From the NCBI RefSeq assembly GCF_019428685.1, contig NZ_CP080095.1, positions 1,612,001-1,676,000 on the forward strand: a stretch of 64,000 nucleotides of DNA, read 5' to 3'. Position numbers and translations under genes: made by a program. Shown here one piece after another: positions 59,712-64,000 of this stretch; position 1 is the stretch's first letter, and every line of letters begins with the position of its first letter. The notes below the pieces were generated by a model that was not told the origin of the DNA, ran no database searches, and saw nothing but the letters and a program-made list of their open reading frames with translations. The stretch comes from Paraburkholderia edwinii. GTDB lineage: Bacteria; Pseudomonadota; Gammaproteobacteria; Burkholderiales; Burkholderiaceae.

Positions 59712-60665
59712 ATGGACGTTAAAGCACTTGCAGCGAAAGCGAAGAAAGTCAGCCGCGACTTCACGAAGACCGTCGCCGGTGGTGGCGAGTACACCCCGCC
59801 CGCAGCCGGGCCAGTTAGCCTGCGTTTCGTGGGCTACTACGAAATCGGCATCCACGAGAAGGAAATCAAGGGCGTCACGAAGACGAACGAGAAAGTGCAA
59901 CTCGTGTTCGAACTGTCGGGCAAGAACTACCCGGTGAAGGACAACGGTGAGCCGCTCCGTATGACGATCACCGAGAACCTGACGCAGAACGTCAAGTCGA
60001 ACATCATCAAGATTTTCAACAAGATGAACTACGAGGGCACGGCCACGCACTTCACGGAGTTGCTGGGCAATGCGTACCGTGGTCGCATCTACCACACGGA
60101 GAAGGAGTACGACGGCAAGAAGGTCGTGTACGCGAACCTCCGCAACGAGGACGGCTACAGCATCACGCCGCCCGTCGTCGAGCAGGTTGACGACGAAGGC
60201 AACGTGACGACCAAGAAGGTGAAGGTCGCCGAGCCGGTCAGCGAACTGAAGGCGTTCGTGTGGGACCTCGCCTCGAAGGAAATGTGGGACGCCATCTACA
60301 TCGAGGGCGAGTACGAGGAGAAGAAAGACGAGAAGACCGGCAAGGTCATCCGCCCGGCCAAGTCGAAGAACGTGATTCAAGAGACGATCATGTCGGCGAA
60401 GAACTGGATCGGCTCGCCGATGCAAGTACTGCTCGACGATGGCGAACCGGACCTCGGCGACGAGGACGACGAGGACCCGGAAGTTGTGGTCGAGAAGGCC
60501 AAGACCGAGAAGAAGGAAAAGCCGAAGGCTGAACCGAAGGCCGAGACCAAGAAGACGACCGCGAAGAAGGCCCCGGCGAAGAAGCAGCCCGAGCCGGAAC
60601 CCGAGCCTGAAGTCGAAGAAGACGAGACCGAGGACGACGACGATCCGCTCGCGGAAATCGAGTAA
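59712..60665 (+). CDS. Phage single-stranded DNA-binding protein
   Basis: 317 residues. Residues about 1-215 form a beta-rich domain (PVSLRFVGYYEIGIHEKEIKGVTKTNEKVQLVFELSGKNYPVK...SNIIKIFNKMNYEGTATHFTELLGNAYRGRIYHTEKEYDGKKVVYANLRNEDG), typical of phage ssDNA-binding proteins encoded beside the polymerase. The tail is first Lys/Glu/Pro repeats, then a strongly acidic end (EVEEDETEDDDDPLAEIE), like the acidic tail of T7 gp2.5 that contacts polymerase and helicase. The stop overlaps the next start by 1 bp. Confidence 0.78.
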   Translation: MDVKALAAKAKKVSRDFTKTVAGGGEYTPPAAGPVSLRFVGYYEIGIHEKEIKGVTKTNEKVQLVFELSGKNYPVKDNGEPLRMTITENLTQNVKSNIIKIFNKMNYEGTATHFTELLGNAYRGRIYHTEKEYDGKKVVYANLRNEDGYSITPPVVEQVDDEGNVTTKKVKVAEPVSELKAFVWDLASKEMWDAIYIEGEYEEKKDEKTGKVIRPAKSKNVIQETIMSAKNWIGSPMQVLLDDGEPDLGDEDDEDPEVVVEKAKTEKKEKPKAEPKAETKKTTAKKAPAKKQPEPEPEPEVEEDETEDDDDPLAEIE

Positions 60666-61654
60666 TGGAGAAACCCGCGTGGTTAGAAGCCGTCACCAAG
60701 GCGGCTGCTGAAACGCGGCCCGTAGCTCGAACGATCATCCCCGACACGGTAGAGCAACGCACCGTCCACGTTGACGGTGACTACCTTGCCTACCGCTGTG
60801 CGGGCGGCGACGAGTGCCCTGCGGGTATCGCTCGCAAGAACGTCCGTGACAAGGTGGAAGCGCTTCAGGACATGAGCGGCAGTAAGCGTGCGCTCGTGCA
60901 CCTGTCGATGCCCGGTGGTACGAAGGGCGAGCGCTTCCTGATCGCGACGGTAAAGCCTTACCAAGGGCAGCGCACGCACGGCAGACGCCCGGTCAATTGG
61001 GACATGCTGCGTACGTACCTCGAAACTCACGACCCAAATCTGAACCCGGCATTCGCGGTCGCCCGATGGCGTGACCGTGAGGCAGACGACGGGTTCGCGT
61101 ACGCCGCGCACAAAGCAGACGACCCGACGCACACGGTTGTACACGCATCGCCTGACAAGGATATGCGGATGCTGGCGGGCCTGCACATCGACTTCCATGA
61201 CTACACCCTCACGACCGTTCCCAAGGGCACCTACGAGCTTCTAGGGCCTTACAACGGCCTCGTCTACGGGCACAAGTGGTTCTGGTTGCAGATGCTTCAA
61301 GGAGACACCGCCGACCACATCCCCGGCCTGCCGCGCTACTTCGGCAAGAAGATCGGCGAGAAGGGCGCGGCTGCGGCGCTGAATGGCACGACGTGCAACG
61401 AGGAAGCGTTCGAGGTGGTGAGCAAGGGGTACGCCGAGCACTACGCCGACGAGTGGGCAGACCGCTTCGTCGAGCAGGCGGCGCTCCTGTGGCTGCGTGG
61501 CGGTAAGGAAGCATACATCCACGACTTCCTCCGGGTCGTGCCGAAGACCGAAGACATCGAGGCGGCAGCAAAGCGCCTAATCAAACGCGTGAGGACACAG
61601 CGTGCGGAGATTGACAGCATCACAGCTAAAGCCAACGCGGCTGAAGCTGGCTAA
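60665..61654 (+). CDS. 5'-3' exonuclease (T7 gp6-like, FLAP/PIN family)
   Basis: 329 residues. Acidic metal-site segments are in order: HVDGDYLAYRCAG (about 36-48), WRDREADDGFAYAAH, ASPDKDMRMLAG and MLQGDTADHIPGLPRYFGKKIGEKGA, which includes the helix-hairpin-helix. In T7-like phages this enzyme removes RNA primers and degrades host DNA. The C-terminus overlaps the endonuclease VII gene by 53 bp. Confidence 0.82.
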   Translation: MEKPAWLEAVTKAAAETRPVARTIIPDTVEQRTVHVDGDYLAYRCAGGDECPAGIARKNVRDKVEALQDMSGSKRALVHLSMPGGTKGERFLIATVKPYQGQRTHGRRPVNWDMLRTYLETHDPNLNPAFAVARWRDREADDGFAYAAHKADDPTHTVVHASPDKDMRMLAGLHIDFHDYTLTTVPKGTYELLGPYNGLVYGHKWFWLQMLQGDTADHIPGLPRYFGKKIGEKGAAAALNGTTCNEEAFEVVSKGYAEHYADEWADRFVEQAALLWLRGGKEAYIHDFLRVVPKTEDIEAAAKRLIKRVRTQRAEIDSITAKANAAEAG

Positions 61655-61988
61655 AGAGCAGGGCGGCGTCTGTCCGCTTTGCAAGCTCGCCATGAGCGAG
61701 GACACCGTGGTTGATCACGACCACTCCACGGGTGACGTGCGGGCGGTTCTGTGCCGGTGGTGCAACGCCTGCCTCGGGAAGATCGAGAACTGGTCGAACC
61801 GTATCGGGCGCGGCGTTGACGGCAAGGAGTTCCTGCGCAACACGCTCGAATACCTCGTGTTCCACGAAGCGAACCCCAGCGGCCTCAAGTACCCGACGTA
61901 CAAGACCGAGGCGGAAAAGCGCGACGCCCGCAACCGGAAGGCACGGCTGAATCGTCGCAAGGCAAAACAAGAACAGGAGGCCGTTTGA
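61602..61988 (+). CDS. Endonuclease VII family recombination nuclease
   Basis: 128 residues from a GTG (a TTG 9 bp later is possible). Zinc ligands C24-x2-C27 (GGVCPLCK) and C51-x2-C54 (CRWCN) frame VVDHDHSTGDVRAVLC, the His-Me catalytic motif (H39-D40-H41). It should resolve branched phage DNA, as T4 gp49 does. The Lys/Arg-rich tail may bind DNA. Stop overlaps the next start. Confidence 0.85.
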   Translation: MRRLTASQLKPTRLKLAKEQGGVCPLCKLAMSEDTVVDHDHSTGDVRAVLCRWCNACLGKIENWSNRIGRGVDGKEFLRNTLEYLVFHEANPSGLKYPTYKTEAEKRDARNRKARLNRRKAKQEQEAV

Positions 61989-62767
61989 CCCAGCCACGCA
62001 TTCTCGTACTCGACATCGAAACGGCCCCGGTCCTTGCTTACGTGTGGCGCACGTTCAAGGAGAACGTGTCGTGGGATCAGATCAGCACCGACTGGTACAT
62101 CCTGTCGTTCGCAGCGAAGTGGCTGGGCGATCCCCGTGTGATCTATTACGACCAGTCGAAGCGCAGGAACATCGAGGACGACCGCGTTCTCATGCGCAAG
62201 CTGTGGAAGCTGCTCGACGAGGCAGACGTGGTGATCGCGCACAACGGCAAGAAGTTCGACATACGCAAGATCAAAGCGCGGTTCATCCTCAACGGATTCC
62301 CGCCGCCGTCGCCGTTCCGTGTCATCGACACGCTGCTCGAAGCGCGCAAGGAGTTCGCGTTCACGTCGAACCGTCTCGTCGCGCTGACCGACATGCTCGT
62401 GCCGGAAGACAAGAAGGACGACCACGCCGAGTTCCCCGGCTTCAGCCTGTGGGCTGAATGCCTGAAGGGCAACCCGCGTGCATGGGCCGTCATGGAGACC
62501 TACAACAAGCAGGACGTGGTGAGCCTCGAAAAGCTCTACCTGAAGCTCCGCGCTTGGATGGAAGGCCACCCGAACGTCGGCGCATTCACGGACCCCGACG
62601 AGCCTACCTGCCCGAAGTGCGGCAGCACGCACGTCATCAAGAAAGGTCATCGCTTCACGCAGACCGGCAAGTACATCCGCTACCAGTGCCAAGAGTGCGG
62701 CGGCTGGTCACGTGGGCGCACGACGATCAATACGAAAGCGGTGCGCGACAACCTGCTCGTCCAGTAA
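61985..62767 (+). CDS. RNase H-like 3'-5' exonuclease with C-terminal zinc ribbon
   Basis: 260 residues from a TTG in the overlap with the upstream stop. An exonuclease fold opens with ILVLDIETAPVLAYVW (DxE), then DVVIAHNGKKFDIRKIKARFI (exo II), RVIDTLLEARKEF and METYNKQDVVSLEKLYLKL (exo III, with final Asp), as in YprB-type DnaQ/PolB-related exonucleases. The C-terminus CPKCGSTHVIKKGHRFTQTGKYIRYQCQECGGWSRG is a four-cysteine zinc ribbon. Probably a recombination or end-processing enzyme. Confidence 0.8.
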   Translation: MTQPRILVLDIETAPVLAYVWRTFKENVSWDQISTDWYILSFAAKWLGDPRVIYYDQSKRRNIEDDRVLMRKLWKLLDEADVVIAHNGKKFDIRKIKARFILNGFPPPSPFRVIDTLLEARKEFAFTSNRLVALTDMLVPEDKKDDHAEFPGFSLWAECLKGNPRAWAVMETYNKQDVVSLEKLYLKLRAWMEGHPNVGAFTDPDEPTCPKCGSTHVIKKGHRFTQTGKYIRYQCQECGGWSRGRTTINTKAVRDNLLVQ

Positions 62768-62774
62768 GGAACTC

Positions 62775-63473
62775 ATGACGAAGATCATTGGTATCACCGG
62801 CCTCGCTGGGGCCGGTAAGGACTCGTTCGCCTCACAGCTTCAGCGTGCACTGACGATCAACGGGTTCGAGTCGCGTATCGACAGTTTCGCGGACCCGATC
62901 CGCAAGATCAGTCAGCGCATGGGCCTCGAACCGTACGACCGCGAGCGTAAGGAAGTGAAGCACGCGATGGGGCCTGACGACTTCAACGACCGGTTGTACG
63001 AGGCAATCGAAGCAGTGCTCGCCGAACGGCTCGAAGACAACGATAGGGCGCTGCTCTACGCGTACACCGTCGAAGCGTGCGACAGATTCATCATCGACCG
63101 CGACGCCACGTACCCGACCATGCACATCAGCCCGCGTGAGTTCATGCAGGTACTCGGTACTGAAGGCGGGCAGCGCATTCGCAAAGGGCTGTGGGTTGAC
63201 TCGGCGCTGATGCGATGGCGTTCAATGCCCGGCTACACGCTCGTAGCTGACTGTCGGTTCGAATACGAGATTCGACAGATCGACCACCTGTTCGTCGTGG
63301 TGCGACCCGGCGTGGTGCGCGTTAACGAGCACGCGAGCGAAGACCTGCCCGACCGACTGACGAAGGGCCTGCGGCCCGCGTTCGTTCAACTCGACAAGCT
63401 GCACTACATCGAGAACGACGGAGGTCTCTCTGACCTCGCGACGTTGGCCTCGGATGCGGCTGTTCTGATCTAA
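62775..63473 (+). CDS. Deoxynucleoside monophosphate kinase
   Basis: 232 residues from the ATG at 62775 (AAGGA upstream); a longer frame starts in the previous gene and is rejected. P-loop GITGLAGAGKDSFASQL (Lys at 15), then DSFADPIRKISQRMGL and PREFMQVLGTEGGQRIRKGLWVD, the signature of the T4 gp1-like kinases. It makes dNDPs for phage DNA synthesis. Confidence 0.82.
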   Translation: MTKIIGITGLAGAGKDSFASQLQRALTINGFESRIDSFADPIRKISQRMGLEPYDRERKEVKHAMGPDDFNDRLYEAIEAVLAERLEDNDRALLYAYTVEACDRFIIDRDATYPTMHISPREFMQVLGTEGGQRIRKGLWVDSALMRWRSMPGYTLVADCRFEYEIRQIDHLFVVVRPGVVRVNEHASEDLPDRLTKGLRPAFVQLDKLHYIENDGGLSDLATLASDAAVLI

Positions 63474-63481
63474 GGAGTCGC

Positions 63482-64000
63482 ATGTCCGAGTACATCATTC
63501 ACAAGGCGGTCGAGTTCTCCAAGGTAAAGGTAGCAGTACGAAAGGAACTCGAAGCTGAATCGGTCGATGACCTCGCCAACAAGTTCTACGCGCAGCGCAA
63601 GTACGACGGCTGCAATGCGGCCGTGATCGTCACGCCGAGCGGCGATGGTGACAAGGTGCTGTCGCGCACCGGCGAAGTGGTTAAGTCGTGCAATCACATC
63701 ATCAAGGGTGTGCGCGGACGCCTGAAGGCGAAGCTCGAAAAGCTCGGCGCGTACGCGGTGCTCGGTGAAGTGTGGAGACCACGCACGACGCAGAACATCA
63801 TCAGTGGTGAGTTCCGTCGCCATGACCCTGCGCCTAAGTTGCAGTTCCAAGTCTTCGACATGCTGACGCTCACCGAGTTCGAGGCGGGCCACAGCGACTT
63901 CACGTTCGAGGTGCGGTACGAGCAACTGTTCCCGTACTTCCGTGGCGCGCATGCGACCGACACCGTGCAGCTTGCGGATACCTACACGCCGGGCAGCTAC
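63482..64000 (+). CDS. ATP-dependent DNA ligase, N-terminal part (runs off the window)
   Basis: 173 residues are visible from MSEYIIHKAVEFSKVKVAVRKELEAES. Motif I is YAQRKYDGCNA with the adenylated lysine at K40; LSRTGE (motif Ia) and GAYAVLGEVW (motif III) follow. It seals Okazaki-type nicks for the phage replisome. The gene starts 8 bp after the kinase stop, with AAGGAG upstream, and its OB domain lies beyond the window. Confidence 0.82.
   Translation, partial: MSEYIIHKAVEFSKVKVAVRKELEAESVDDLANKFYAQRKYDGCNAAVIVTPSGDGDKVLSRTGEVVKSCNHIIKGVRGRLKAKLEKLGAYAVLGEVWRPRTTQNIISGEFRRHDPAPKLQFQVFDMLTLTEFEAGHSDFTFEVRYEQLFPYFRGAHATDTVQLADTYTPGSY

Overview
The window is high-GC DNA with Burkholderiales-type codon usage (Burkholderia, Paraburkholderia, Caballeronia or a relative; inferred from the protein flavours, not measured). 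It looks like one stretch of a mosaic plasmid rather than chromosome. It opens with the C-terminus of a Rep_3-type initiator and six iterons, and it carries an oriT, a MOBP-type relaxase with its accessory protein, a DotA/TraY protein, a PilV pilus-tip protein and a ParA/ribbon-helix-helix partition pair. No rRNA, complete tRNA, CRISPR array or intact insertion sequence was seen.

Layout. 1-1.3 kb: rep end, iterons, DnaA box, small gene. 1.3-7.6 kb: IncI/Dot-Icm-like transfer remnant (DotA/TraY, two small genes, oriT, NikA-like protein, relaxase). 7.6-11.2 kb: AT-richer island with a DUF2971 protein and three small or membrane proteins. 11.7-13.5 kb: zincin-like gene plus a nucleotidyltransferase/antitoxin-like pair. 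13.9-31.6 kb: chromosome-like cargo (two sensor kinases, a response regulator, CheB, iron permease family, MetZ, cupin, SDR/LysR divergent pair) mixed with frameshifted genes. 31.6-34.6 kb: two decayed ligD copies. 34.6-39.3 kb: defence-like group (DUF6884, HEPN proteins, AlbA_2/Schlafen, DUF29). 39.6-43.1 kb: exoribonuclease, PilV with a single shufflon site, and a duplicated gene fragment. 43.3-45.7 kb: partition locus, tyrosine integrase, and an attachment core that copies the 3' part of a tRNA-Val(CAC).

45.8-64 kb is phage. A lipoprotein gene is followed by a 1.5-kb non-coding control region with tandem promoters and a dense array of a 7-bp motif. A tightly packed rightward operon follows, with many tiny genes and then a T7-like replication set: TOPRIM primase, DnaB-type helicase, family A DNA polymerase, ssDNA-binding protein, 5'-3' exonuclease, endonuclease VII, 3'-5' exonuclease, dNMP kinase and ATP-dependent ligase, which runs off the end. 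No phage RNA polymerase, structural or lysis gene lies in the window.

Taken together, the molecule combines iteron replication, active partition, conjugative mobilisation, a tRNA-directed integrase and a phage replisome. The att core sits between the integrase and the phage genes, as in a circular attP. This makes a mobilisable phage-plasmid the most interesting reading, with a prophage inserted in a plasmid as the main alternative.
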